From Craspedostauros australis (lineage: Eukaryota; Bacillariophyta; Bacillariophyceae; Mastogloiales; Achnanthaceae): 64,000 nucleotides of DNA. The DNA is taken from the NCBI GenBank assembly GCA_026770025.1, contig JAMXDE010000007.1, positions 1,426,001-1,490,000 on the forward strand. Direction: 5' to 3'. Shown in pieces: positions 44,133 through 56,741 of the stretch (position 1 is the stretch's first letter; each line of letters starts with the position of its first letter). The translations under genes were made by a program, and so were the position numbers. The notes under the pieces were generated by a model. It was not told the DNA's origin. It ran no database searches and saw only the letters and a list, made by a program, of their open reading frames with translations.

Positions 44133-45907
44133 ATGAAGTTCGCCGCCGGAATCACTGCTTTGCTCGCCACTGGCGCCACCGCCTTCTCCCCAGCCGTCGC
44201 TGGATCCAAGTCCACCGTCCTTGCCAGCAGCACGAGCGCCGATACGTTCACCTTCTCCAAGAGCGAGGAGATCTTCGAGGAGGCCAAGGACGTGAGTCAA
44301 TTGCCGGCGCCTTCGCTGCCAGTTGTGGTGTGCTGCATCAAACTGCCCCTCCTCCATCTGATGCAACGCGACATCATGCAGCGACGGGCAGGATCCTCCG
44401 TGTTTGCAGGACACTGACATCCAGCATGTACCGGATCACGAAATGCGCACGATTCAGCGGCATTCGGCGAGCGCCGGAATGGTTGCGACGCAATAGTTGT
44501 GTTGGAGATGGCGGATGGCGACGAGCATGACCGCACCCCATTCCCTTTGTCCACTTGCCTCAACACAAGCACAGACACTCACACGACGTTCCCATCGTTT
44601 GCGAACACTTCACGATTTGCGAAATCACGCTCACGTGTCCATGCACATCAAATCGCCTCAACCTGCAGCTCATGCCAGGTGGTGTTTCGTCCCCAGTCCG
44701 TGCCTTCAAGTCGGTCGGAGGAAACCCAGTTGTCTTCGACCGCGTCAAGGGTGCCTACGCCTACGATGTCGATGAGAACAAGTACATCGACTACGTCGGA
44801 ACCTGGGGACCAGCCATCCTCGGACACGCCGATGACGATGTCCTCGACGCCGTGAAGAAGACCATGGACAAGGGAACCTCCTTCGGTGCCCCATGCCCAC
44901 TCGAGAACGAACTCGCCAAGGCCGTCATCGATGCCGTTCCATCCGTCGAGATGGTCCGCTTCACCAACTCCGGAACCGAGGCCTGCATGGGAATGATCCG
45001 TCTCGTCCGCGCCTTCACCAGCCGCGAGAAGGTCATCAAGTTCGAGGGATGCTACCACGGACACGCCGACTCCTTCCTCGTCCAGGCAGGATCCGGTGTC
45101 GCCACCCTCGGTCTTCCAGACTCACCAGGTGTCCCAGCCGCCGCCACCCAGGCCACCTACTGCGCCGAGTACAACAACCTCGGATCCGTCAAGAAGATCT
45201 TCGAGGAGAACAAGGACGAGATCGCCGCCATCATCCTCGAGCCAGTCGTCGGAAACTCCGGCTTCATCAAGCCAGACAAGGAATTCCTCGAGGGTCTCCG
45301 TGAGATCGCCAACGACAACGGATCCCTTCTCGTCTTCGACGAGGTCATGACTGGATTCCGCGTGTCCTACGGAGGTGCCCAGCAGTACTTCGGAGTCACC
45401 CCAGATGTCACCACCATGGGAAAGGTCATCGGAGGAGGACTCCCAGTCGGTGCCTACGGTGGCCGCAAGGACATCATGGAGTGGGTTGCCCCAGCCGGAC
45501 CAATGTACCAGGCCGGAACCCTCAGCGGAAACCCGCTCGCCATGACCGCCGGTATCGAGACCCTCAAGAAGCTCAGCCAGCCAGGTGTGTACGACGAGCT
45601 CGAGCGCAAGGCTACCATGCTTGTTGATGGTATCGTCGCTGCCGGAAAGAAGCACGGACACTCCCTCCAGGGAGGTGTTGCCGGAGGTATGTTCGGATGG
45701 TTCTTCAACGAGAGCGAGGTCAAGAACTTCGCAGAGGCAGCCAAGAGTGATTCGGACAAGTTCGGAAAGTGGCACAGAATGATGCTGGAGAGAGGCGTGT
45801 ACTTGGCACCATCCATGTACGAGGCAGGATTCATGTCAATGGCACACACCGACGAGGACATCGAGAAGACCATCGCCATCGCCGACGAGGTCCTTTCCCA
45901 GCTGTAA
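44133..45907 (+). CDS. GSA1: Glutamate-1-semialdehyde 2,1-aminomutase, plastid precursor (two exons)
   Basis: Exons are 44133-44291 and 44669-45907, with a 377-bp phase-0 intron (GTGAGT...TGCAG). The 465-residue enzyme converts glutamate-1-semialdehyde to 5-aminolevulinate in the plastid, the committed entry to haem and chlorophyll. Residues 1-24 ([20 protein letters not shown]) are a signal peptide with an ATAF|SP cleavage motif, then a short transit peptide. The mature part starts near [12 protein letters not shown] and continues in exon 2 as [13 protein letters not shown]. Class III aminotransferase landmarks are [25 protein letters not shown], and the PLP-binding lysine K305 in [16 protein letters not shown]. 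Length and motifs are complete. Exon 2 uses a narrow codon set (GCC, CCA, GGA, ATC), a sign of high expression. The intron sits close to the junction between targeting sequence and enzyme. Confidence 0.96.
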
Positions 45908-48278
45908 ATACACAATACTATGTGACACCAATAATATTCCACCTCCTGACAAACATTAAGCAAAACAATTAGAGTGCTCCACTTGACTCTACTCACACAC
46001 AAATCAAACGCAAGACTTGGAGCAGAGTTACCAATCATCCATCTTTGAAATGATCAGAACCGTCCTGATCATCCAATGATCTCGTGATGCTCCTGAAACG
46101 GATTGTGCAAGACTCGACCAAACCTTTCGGACCGACGCGACGCAGCGTTTGTGTGGATGTTCTGGTTCATCCATGAGACTCCCACGCCTCGGACGCCACT
46201 GCCATCGAGAGGCGTTCGCCACCAAAGAAATACGACTGGGGGCGAGAAAGAGGAACGCTCTGCGCAGATCAACCTGCATGGTGACGCCAACCACCACCGT
46301 GACCAGGATCGGTTCGTTCTGTTTGTATGTATGTGTAGCCGTATTCTTCTTTTTCTGTCTGTCTGTCTGTTTGGGTGCTTGCCTGTTGCTGCTTACGAAC
46401 CCTTCCCCACAGGTCCAAACCAAGAGAAGACCAATCCTCACTGGTCAACACAAAACCGCACTTGCCTCGCCCATCTTTAGTTTCAGTTTCAGTTTCAGTT
46501 TCATTCCCCCTCCTCCCTCGCAATTGATGAAGATGGCGTTCAACCAAGAGTACCTTGGTACTCGCCCAATCGTACTTCCACATATGTACTGTGCATCCCT
46601 CGTACTCGTGGGCACATGTGGTACCACGCTCTTCTTCCTTTGCTCTCGCCATCAGTGCCAGCATGCGCTCGACTTAACGCGACAAGGCGACAGCGCCACA
46701 AACAGCCATTTGCCTCCCTGATCAAGGTCATTGTGCCAGTCTCCCATCGCTGGGGATACCATCCGCGTCCATCTGCACCCGCTCTTGTCATTTGTATCGT
46801 AATGAACAAGGTGCGAATTGGCGTGTGATCGCCAGTGAATAGTGTCATCCGCAAGAGGAAATGGATGTAGAACAGGACCCTTGGACAATCAGCAATGAGA
46901 TTTGGCACGATCCATTTCTCATCACTACTCGTTCGGTGCAGTGGTGTCTGCTGGTCAGGAACATCCCGGAATAGAATGACACGACATGGCAGGGTATGGA
47001 ATGGAAGACGATAGAATAGTAGCACCATGATGGCAAACGTGTTTGGCCAGATGTCTTCATCCCACAACTATACGTACTCATAATAGATACCATACGCGTA
47101 TATATTGAAGTACGCTTCTAGCAAACGCTGATTCGTCCGATTGCGAAGATACAAATCGCAAGACGTGAACCACATGCAACATTTCACTCCAGCGCCACCC
47201 TGCTGATATTCTGCTGCTCTCCTACGACTATCCTACTGCTACTCCGGTACCGTATGTAACATACGCTGAAGCCGATTCCATCCCTTGGATGACACCATAG
47301 GTAGTGCTACTCCGACCGGAAATGATTCAGCCCGAACACAGGCACGGCACGCTCTGTTTTTGTCGTTCAGCCACCCTCAGAAGCTGCGGGAGAAATATTA
47401 ATTTATAAAATTTATTTGAAGAAAAAAAAATAGAAGCACGCCCGACGGACCCTGATAGTGCGCGCATAGAGAGTGTCGAGTTAATGCGATACCATCGTAG
47501 TTGGTACCATGGTTGTGTCCAACCATCATTTCGTCGCTGTCTGTGTCGTCTCCTGGCATGTTCTCCTTCACTTGCATGATCTTGTTCTCTGGGTGAATCG
47601 GTTCACACACGGTCACGACCTGGGGTAACTCGGGTGAACTTCGTGCACAACACACGCATTCTAGTCCACTCAACTGACAAATTATTCACATGCTTCTCCG
47701 ACACTTCCGCCCACAGGTTGCTCATGGCATTTTGAAGCTTTCATCTCCATATCCATTGGCATTTTGTTGTGTCTGTGTCACTTCATCTCGTAGTTGCTGG
47801 TCGCTGTTCTTGCATCTTTTCCTGTGTGTCTGATTGGAATACTACTCGCGAGCTTGCTTGCCTGTTTCTTCCTCACTCTTCATTCCTCCATGATCCTCAT
47901 TCAGAGTTGCATTCAATCCAAGCCTCTCATAAGCCAGTCCATGCATGGATGTGTTGCTGTCTGTCTATGAAGTGCTTCCATTCATGAAATGCAATGATTC
48001 TGTGTTGGTTTCATCTGATTGTTGTATTTACTTGCTGTATGTCAATCCATGGACCTGACCTCATTGTCTTCATTTCTCATCATCATCACTATCACCATTG
48101 TTGCTGTTCTTGTCACTGGCATTGGCATTGGCGATGGCATTGGCGATGGCTTTGGCTGCGTATACGTGTACTTTTGCTGTCGATTGTCTGTGTGAGCTGG
48201 TCTCGATTTCATTTCTGGATCCTTGCTGTATCCACAATAGCCAAGTTTGACTGCTTCATTCGTTCTGCTGCTTCCACC
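45908..48278. other. Long intergenic region
   Basis: About 2.37 kb without a convincing gene. It holds four to five TTTCAG units at about 46480-46502 and TGGCATTGGCGATGGC-type repeats at about 48115-48155. A minus-strand frame at 47398-47673 (91 codons) has a Cys-containing but unrecognised sequence and is not called. Confidence 0.35.
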
Positions 48279-50123
48279 ATGTCCAAAACACAAGACCTGC
48301 CAAGTCACTCCTCCTGTCCCACAACAGATAGGTTGTTCCATGCAGTCATTGTGGGAGTTGTTCCATTGCTTGAGCAATGTCTGAAAGATGCAGGTGACCC
48401 TGATGTCAACAAACTTGTCGACAGCAGTAGCAGATCCTTGTTCCAGAAAGCATGCTGCTCTGGCATGCTCATTGTCATTCGATTCCTGGTTGAACAATGC
48501 GGTGTTGATGTTGATGCCCTTTCCAAAGATGGGATGAGCGCTCTCCACTTTGCCTGTCAACATGTGTTGGCAAGTTCCGTGGACAGATACCTTGCGATCG
48601 TGGAAGACAGTATTGTTGTTTGTTGCGATTCTCTCTGCTATTTCATTACGTTGCTACCCTGATCCTCTTTGTGCACTCTGTTGCTCTGCCCGATGCTCTC
48701 GGCGCATCTCTCCGACTATGAGTCAGTACGCAAGATGCTCTCTCGCTGTTGCTTGTATTCTCTTGTTGATATTGCGTGTTCACACCACGCGATATTCCGT
48801 ACTTGATGCGTACTCCGCATACAGTACATACTACGTCGTTTCGCTCTCTGCTGGCCCACTACTCCGTGAGGAATTGCCAATATCTTGTATCAACTCCTCC
48901 TTGTATATCCACAATCTCAATGTCCCTTGGTCATCGAATCTTTGCCTTCTTGATCTGATGTGGAGACAGATGCCAATGTGGTGACACGATGACATCTTGT
49001 CAATGTCAGCTGTTGGCTTTCACGGTCCTTCAGACTCCATGTTCCATCGATGATGTGATGGTCTGGCGAGGATGTCGTCATTTGAGGTTTAGTTGGGAAG
49101 TACATCGAGTTTCACTCGATGCCGTACGTTCCCTTTGGTTGATGGACGAACGATGTTCCTGATGCTCTCAGAAATCGTTGATTGCAGATTTCCTCCAGAA
49201 ATTCTGTTCATTTTCATGTGCTCGATTTGTGATGTGATTTTGACACATCACAGTTCACTATTGAAACGAATGTAGTTGTACCGTCCGTACATGTGTATAC
49301 AAGAATAGCAGGTGAACGATGCACATACACGCATGTACATCCCGACAAACGTAACAAGTTGGATATCGTCCAATACCTTGCACGTGACGCTGGCAGCAAT
49401 CTACTCCTGCCCTGTCATGATGGCCTCTTGCCCATCCACATCACATGCCGCAACAGATCCACCAAGGTTGCCTTGTACCTTGCATCAAATCATGACTGTG
49501 GCGTCAACCTCCCTGATACCAACGGCATGAATGCCCTGGTCCATGCGTGTATCTCAGGTAACATCACTATAGTCAACAGTCTGATACAGACCGCATGCAT
49601 TCATTTGTCCGCTTGCGATCATCTGGGGCGCTCTGCTCTCCATCCTGCATGTCTGCATGGCAACATAGCCGCTGTGAAGCATCTTGTCCTCGAGCACAGT
49701 GCGGACATCACAGCTCTAGGCCACAGCAAGGACTCTCCCCTCAGGTTGGTAAAATGGAGTGGGAAGCTGGACATTGTGCAGTTCTTTGCTGAACATGCTG
49801 TGTCTATCGCTTCATGTTGGAAGCTGACTATGCTGTCCACTGTCACCCACATAGCAGCATCTCCTCCACAGCCATTCCACAAGAATACCCACAATAGGGT
49901 GAGAGTCTTGATCCGCCATGGTCGCTCTTCGTGTTTCGTTGTTGTTTTGTTTTTTCCCGTCTCGTTTTTTGGCGTGTGTGCGACGCAACAAAACAGTCAA
50001 AGCGCGTGTTTTCACGTTGCACAGAGGAAGCGTGTGCAGGTTTATCACGTGACCGGAAGTGTGGGGGTGAAACCTGTCTGTTCTGAAAATTATGACTGTG
50101 TGGAGCGATCATTTGCTCGATGA
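48279..50123 (+). pseudogene. Ankyrin-repeat protein gene interrupted by a solo LTR
   Basis: The start at 48279 has a strong context (ccaccATGt). Ankyrin repeats are visible on both sides of an inserted LTR (48565-49347): DGMSALHFACQ before it, and KLDIVQYLARDAGSN, DGLLPIHITCRN, NGMNALVHACISGN, LGRSALHPACLHGN and GKLDIVQFFAEH after it. The reading frame is the same on both sides, and the insertion point lies inside the helical part of one repeat. AACAT before and AACGT after the LTR (one base from the LTR on the left) may be a decayed 5-bp target duplication. After position ~49860 the sequence no longer looks like ankyrin, and the frame ends at 50123. Large ankyrin families are common in diatoms. 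With a 783-bp insertion holding stops, the gene is very probably inactive unless the LTR is spliced out. Confidence 0.75.
48565..49347 (-). repeat. Solo LTR of the Copia B family, minus orientation
   Basis: It runs from TGTTGGCAAG to CATCCCGACA on the plus strand. It is the inverse of the LTR at 55964-56741 and is related to 63084-63876. The part next to 49347 is nearly identical to the other LTR (translated stretches differ by few residues), while the other half is more diverged. No internal element sequence adjoins it, so it is a solo LTR, probably left by recombination between two LTRs. Confidence 0.85.
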
Positions 50124-50599
50124 GGGTCCTACTCGTGGTTTGTGCGGTATCGTCTGTCCATCGACACTCCTTGTTCTGATTCGGCCAGATTCGGGAATTG
50201 GCACTATATCTGCACAAACCAGTGTCACATCTGTCGGAACGTGTGTGTACTCGGATGTGTATGCATCAGTCACACTTGCTTGCCGCTATCTAGACTATTT
50301 GGTGGCGGAATCACGACACAAAACTATGACGTCACAGCGATACCATCGCTGTACCACGAGGACACCGCGATACTACGACGCCAGGACACCGCGATACCAG
50401 CGAATACCACAGTATCCACCACACCTGACGTCACATCAAGGCCTTACCTACCAGGTCTACAGGAATGCAATATGTTTTAAACACTCCATCAGATTCGATC
50501 AATCATCAGATTCAACAAAACCCGAGAACGGAACAACGACGAGACAACGAGAGAAAGACAACAACGTTGATGATCAAGTCAACATCAACGAGCAACATG

Positions 50600-53500
50600 A
50601 GAGCAATGTGCATGGAGGTGCAAGAGGATTGCACCAAGCAATGAGAGCAAGGAAGAGATGGATCAAGAGAGCATCTTGATCATCTCATTCCCCACGCTCG
50701 CTCACCAACAATCAATAGCAACAACAGTAACAGTAACAGAAACACTTTCGACAAAGAGTGTGACTACTACCGATTCTCCGTGCGCGGAGTCTTCCAACAT
50801 CTGGACGTGGTCACCATCAACGCGATCAGAGGAGTACTCTGCACAGCACATGCCACTCATCAAGGAGGAAAGGGATACATGGACGACTTCCAAGACAGCA
50901 ACACGAAGAACAACGACACCGGTTTCACGAGCACTGGCAACTTCAAGGGGACCTGCCACAACTGTGGTGTGCACGGTCATAGATCTGCGGATTGTCCGGA
51001 GCGTAAGAAATCGAACAACAACAAAATGAACGGAAAGCGCAACAACAAGAACAAGGAAAGCGGCTTCAACAGGAAGTGCAACTACTGCGGCATCTTTGGG
51101 CATCGCGAGGCGGAGTGCCAAAAGAAGAAGTTCAACAAGAAGAAGAAGGCCAACGAGCAGGCCAACACAGCAATGGAAGGACACAACAAGAGCGGCCACG
51201 AGATGGTGCTCTCAGCAAGAGACATGCCGCTCTGCATGTTGGTCTCCGACGACTACATCGAAGACTCCTTCTTTGATAACTTTGAATACATTGGGAGTGA
51301 CGACGAAGTGGAGGACCATGAGATCGGCCCGGAGTAGCTCAGTGATGAGCCCATCATCCATGAAGTGGATCCGCGACGCGAAGTGAGCTACGAATGCTGC
51401 TTCAACGCGAACAACCTGATTGGTCCATACAGCGACGGAGCTGAGATGGGCAACGAGGCCATCGACAGCGATATCGAAGAGGCCATGAGTGAAGAGGATG
51501 ACGACGAGGTCAATGAGAACGACAGAGGTCGAGACGAGACGAACGGCGGCGTGGCGCCGCCCCCTCCAGCGGCGGGGAACAACAGATCGAGAATCTTCGA
51601 CGAAGATGACAGCGACGAAACAGAAACGCATCCAGATGACAGTTTCAATCCAAACGAGCGTGTCGTTTATCCAACGGGCATCCAATTCTCACCGGTCGGG
51701 AATCCCAACAGATCGGATCACATCCACTGACATGACACGATCCCCTACGGAACGGCAACAGCATTGACGATTCAGAAGCAACTCATCTTTGACACCGTGA
51801 TGGCAGCAGGAATGCAAATGTACCCAGGAACTCCCGAAGGGGCACTCATGCCAATATGGGTGAACATGGTGAGCACCATCCTGTCTGAGAACTTCAGATC
51901 AATCGAAGAGATTCTCGCCAACTCGGTCATCATCAACTGATTGTTGGAAGCAGCGAATACAGAAACGATCCCAGAGACGGATCTGCACTACATCCTCGGA
52001 GGGTGTATGCATGTGCTCTTGCGGGAGCGACCACGTGTCACACCATACGACACAGTCACCGGAACTCATCGGAACAGCACAGTTCCATCGGGCTTCGCAC
52101 AACTACCCGACGACATGGATGACAAGGAACATCACAATCCGTACAACAAAGACAGAGTCCACGAAGACGAAGGCGATGGCAGCTTTGACGACGAGATAGC
52201 TGCAGCCGCCATGGAGCAGCTCCACGAGCTGAGTACCAAATACAAGGACAAGGTCAACAAGGACAGCTGGCTCGCTGACAGCGGAGCTTCATGTCACATC
52301 GTGAATTCGGACGCCGCTCTCTTCAACATGCGGCACATCAAGTCCTTCGTCCAAGTGGGAGACAGCACGAAGCTGGACTCTCCCAAGATGGGATCCATTC
52401 GCTTGAAGGTCAAGCAACGAGACAACACCAGCCACATCATCCGGCTCGATGATGTGAAGTACACACCAAAAATGGCGGTGAACCTTTTCTCAACGAACAA
52501 GGCTCTGTACAACGGTTACCAGCTTGGTAACAACGGCATTCTGATGGACATCATCAATGGATCCGGAACGAAGATCGTGTTCGATCGAGTCTTCCCCACA
52601 TCCAACGGATTCATCACAGGAGTGCAGATGCATCCCATCATGCCAACGGATGACGACAAGGCTTGCACAGCCATCATCAAGAATTCATCCAAGGAGATCA
52701 GCGCAGTGAACTTGCATCGAATGCTTGGCCACGCGCCACTCGAAACCATGAAGCGGACAGCCGCCCAATACGGATGGAAGATTATCGGTGAGTTGCCGGT
52801 ATGTCGCGACTGCGCGGTCGCGAACGCAAGAGTGAAGAACATTCCGAAAGCAACCATTCCGAGAGCAACTCGCCGTGGCGAACGACTCTTCATTGACATT
52901 AGTTACACTAAACACATAAGCTTCGGAGATAAACGCTACTGGACCCTGATCGTGGACGACTGCATGGATCACTGCTGGAGTTTCTTTCTCAAGAACAAGA
53001 GTGACCAACCAGGGTACATCAAACGATTCATCCAAACAATCAAGTCACAGACTGGTGACCAACAGATCATCTTCCGAGGTGACAACAGCGGAGAGAACAA
53101 ATCCACGCAAGATATTCTCATCGATGCAGGACTGAACGTGAAATTCGAATTCATGGCATCGAACACGCCGCAACAGAACGGCAGAGTGGAACGCAAGTTC
53201 GCGTACCTCTACACCAAGATCCGCTCCATGCTCAACGGAGCACAACTCGACGAAGAGTATAGACATGGCCTGTGGGCAGCAGCTGCTAGCACTGCCACCG
53301 CCATCGCCAACATCACTGTAGCAAAGAATCAGAAGGAGTCACCACATTGACAATTCTTCGGAAGCGATCCACCATACGCGGATGCACTCCGCACTTTCAG
53401 AGAGGTGGGTGTTGTGAAGACTACCTACAGCGGGATTACCGCCAAACTCAAGAATAGAGGAGAAGAGATGGTGTTCATTGGATATGCACACCAACATGCA

Positions 53501-55943
53501 TCAGGGGTCTACAACATGTACAGACCATCAACCAAGTCACTGATCTGCTCACGTGATATCAAGTGGCTCAACCAATCATACGGACAGTTCCGTGGCTGGG
53601 CATCAGTACCGAACATATCCAACGAAGCAGAAACAACAGACGCAGACGGCTTCACAACCATCGGACGGAAGGGAGCAACGCCAAGGACGACAACGCGTCA
53701 AACATCGGAAGCGAAGAGAGTATCCTTCGCTGACAGCAACAGGTACTACATCCTATCGGACAGCGACGATGAGGATGATGAAGACGATGGAATAGTGACT
53801 CAACTGATCCATAACGACGAGGAAGATCGGAGCAAATCCAATCATGAGGATGACGAGATCCTACCATCCAGCAACGAAGCCAACGATGACACAGGCATTA
53901 CTCCTCCAAACACACCAGCGAGGTCTACACATGACACACCATCCAGACCTCCACCAAGCAAACCAAACAAGCGTGACGTAGCTAGAAAGGAGAGGATCCG
54001 ACGTCATGAAGCACGAGGCAGGAAGGGAGAAGCTAATCCCAAGCCGACTACAGGGAAGAGTGTTCCCAGAGCTCTGCGTGAGCTCGCAGACTTCAACGAA
54101 CGAGGTCGAAAGGAAGAAGGTTACGAGAGCGATCCATCATCCGATGAGGCGAGTGACGAGCTCAGCGACGAGATAACCGACGAATCCAACAACGAAACTA
54201 CAGATGACGAAGAAATCGTAGACGAGGAAGAAGAGATCGAGATCACTCATCACAGCACAACTGGACTGTACGGAATGAATGCAATCATCACCGAAGTACC
54301 AGCGATCGACATTGGACTGTCGATGCAGGACGAGAACAAGGAACAAGAGAAGCACATCGAACCAACAACATTCGATGGAGCCTTCAATCACCCAGATCCC
54401 ATCCATCGCAAGGGATATCGAGCAGCCATCAAGAAGGAGTTCGACTCCATGGATACACGCAAGGTGTACAGCAAGATCAAACGAGACGCCATTCCACACG
54501 GCCGCAGATGCTGCAAGTGCAAATGGGTCTTCAAGTTGAAACGCGACGGCACACATCGAGCGCGACTCGTTGCATGTGGCTATTCACAAATCGCAGGAGT
54601 AGACTTCCAAGAGCATTACTCACCCGTCATCCATGACGTAACATATCGGGTCATGATGGTGATCATGCTGATCAAGAAGATGGACTGCGCACTCGTCGAT
54701 GTCGTAACGGCATTCCTACATGGAGACCTCGACGAGGAGATCTACATGAACTGTCCCAACGGGATGGATCATCAACCAGACGAAGCCCTGACCCTACACA
54801 AGCCAATCTACGGACTTGTGCAGAGCGCCAGGCAATGGTTCAAGATGTTGGTGTTGACCCTCAAGAACATCAACTTTGAACAGAGCGCGGCAGACCCGTG
54901 CCTGTTCTACAGGAAGACGAACGAAGGAAGCATGATTGTGGCCATCTACGTGGACGATTGCTTCTGCTGCAGACTCCAAGGCACTGGAGACATTCCTGAA
55001 GGACATCCAAGGCAGCAAATTCAAGGTAACAATCGAGCGCGGACTCGGAGACTACCTCAGCTGCAACATCGAACTGAACCATGACAAGACTAGAGCGACA
55101 TTGCGTCAACCACACCTCATCCGACATCTCATCGAAGAGTTCGGAACCAAGGTTGAGAAGATGCAACGCTATGGGACACCGGGAACCCCGGGTCAAATCA
55201 TCGTACGACCATCCGAAGATAACGGACTACAGAAGGTCGGACCGGAGGAACATGCCGAATACCGCCGAGGCGTCGGTATGCTACTCTTCCTCATCAAGCA
55301 CTCGCGACCAGATATCGCGAACCCTGTGAGAGAACTCTCCAAGGTATTGATCGGGCCCACCAAGGCCACAATGAAGGAGATGTATTGGATCATCAAGTAT
55401 GTGATCGATACAAAGGACTATGGATTGAAGATCCATCCAGCACGTCCAGACGACGATGGCTGGGACATAGAGCTCTTCTGCGATAGCGAATATGCAGGAG
55501 ACAAGAACACGAGAATCAGTGTAGGAGGGTTCATCCTATACCTGTGCAAGGTTCCAATCCTTTGGCGGTCCAAGGCACAGAAGGCCGTCACACTCAGCTC
55601 ATCCGAAGCAGAATACATTGCCCTTTCCGAAGCGGCAAAGGAGATCTTCTTCGTCGTGCAGCTACTCGAAAGTGTGGGCGTCCCAGTGAAGACACCGATC
55701 AAGGTCCGTGTGGACAACATCGGAGCAATCTTCATTGCCAAGAACCCATCAACATCCCAACAATCGCGGCACATCGACGTGCGCCATCACTACGTAAGGA
55801 ATATGATAATCAACAAAACCATCGAAATCATTTTCGTCAAATCCAAGCAGAACACAAGCGACCGATTCACCAAGAACATCAAGGCCGACTTACAACGTGA
55901 GCACGAGAAGTCGTACCTTGACACATCAAGAACATTCGAATGA
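50600..55943 (+). pseudogene. Copia B copy 1 coding region: gag zinc knuckles, protease, integrase, RT, RNase H
   Basis: Two gag zinc knuckles of CX2CX4HX4C form (CHNCGVHGHRSADC and CNYCGIFGHREAEC, about 50.95-51.12 kb) are followed by an acidic region, a protease with WLADSGASCH (52.27 kb), a pre-integrase motif with LHRMLGHAP, and an integrase with a FIDISYTKHI strand and a GDNSGEN motif (52.9-53.2 kb). RT follows with ALVDVVTAFLHGDLDEEIYM and IYVDDCFCC (54.7-54.97 kb), then RNase H with CDSEYAGD and SSSEAEYIALSEA (55.47-55.64 kb). The order is Copia type. It is a degraded relic. Confidence 0.88.
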
Positions 55944-55963
55944 CGGAATGCACACAGGAAGGG

Positions 55964-56741
55964 TGTTGGGATGTACAAGCGTGTATGTGCATCGTTCACC
56001 CGCTATTCTTGTATACACATGTACGGACGGTACAACTACATTCGTTTCAATAGTGAACTGTGATGTGTCAAAATCACATCACAAATCGAGCACATGAAAA
56101 TGAACAGAATTTCTGGAGGAAATCTGCAATCAACGATTTCTGAGAGCATCAGGAACATCGTTCGTCCATCAACCAAAGGGAACGTACGGCATCGAGTGAA
56201 ACTCGATGTACTTCCCAACTAAACCTCAAATGACGACATCCTCGCCAGACCATCACATCATCGATGGAACATGGAGTCTGAAGGACTGTGAAAGCCAACA
56301 GCTGACATCGACAAGATGTCATCGTGTCACCACATTGGCATCTGTCTCCACATCAGATCAAGAAGGCAAAGATTCGATGACCAAGGGACATTGAGATTGT
56401 GGATATACAAGGAGGAGTTGATACAAGATATTGGAGATTACTCATGGAGTAGCGGGCCGATAGAGAACGAAATGACGGAGTATATACCAAGTACGGAGTA
56501 CGTATCGTATACAGAATATTGCGTAGTACCAACATGCAACATTGAGAGAGAGAGAGAGTACGAGCAACAGCGAGAGAGCATCTCGCGTGCCGGCTTATAG
56601 TCGGACCAACAGCAGATACCAGGAGCATTGGGAGACTCCAAGAGCATTGGACTAGCAACGTAATGAAATAGCAACAGAACTATAACAACCACTACCGTCA
56701 CCTACAGTTGCAAGAGTATCCGTGAGCGGAACTTGCCAACA
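55964..56741 (+). repeat. 3' LTR of Copia B copy 1 (778 bp)
   Basis: It begins TGTTGG directly after a GGAAGGG purine tract and ends CCAACA, giving TG...CA ends with a 6-bp inverted terminal match. It is inverse to the solo LTR at 48565-49347 and the LTR at 63084-63876. A (GA)n run lies at about 56543-56560. Confidence 0.88.

Larger units (their letters stand above)
50232..56741 (+). mobile_element. Copia B retrotransposon, copy 1
   Basis: A Copia-type element with a complete 3' LTR (55964-56741). Its left end, at TGTCGGAACG, coincides with the point where similarity to copy 2 begins. The first ~45 bp faintly resemble the start of the LTR, but the rest of a 5' LTR is not seen. Gag appears short. 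The element is broken, with about four or five breaks. It shares them with copy 2 wherever the two overlap. Confidence 0.85.

Noticed and set aside
47398-47673. 91-codon minus-strand frame
   Set aside because: Protein-like in places but no domain, no start context and an AT-rich end; too weak to call.
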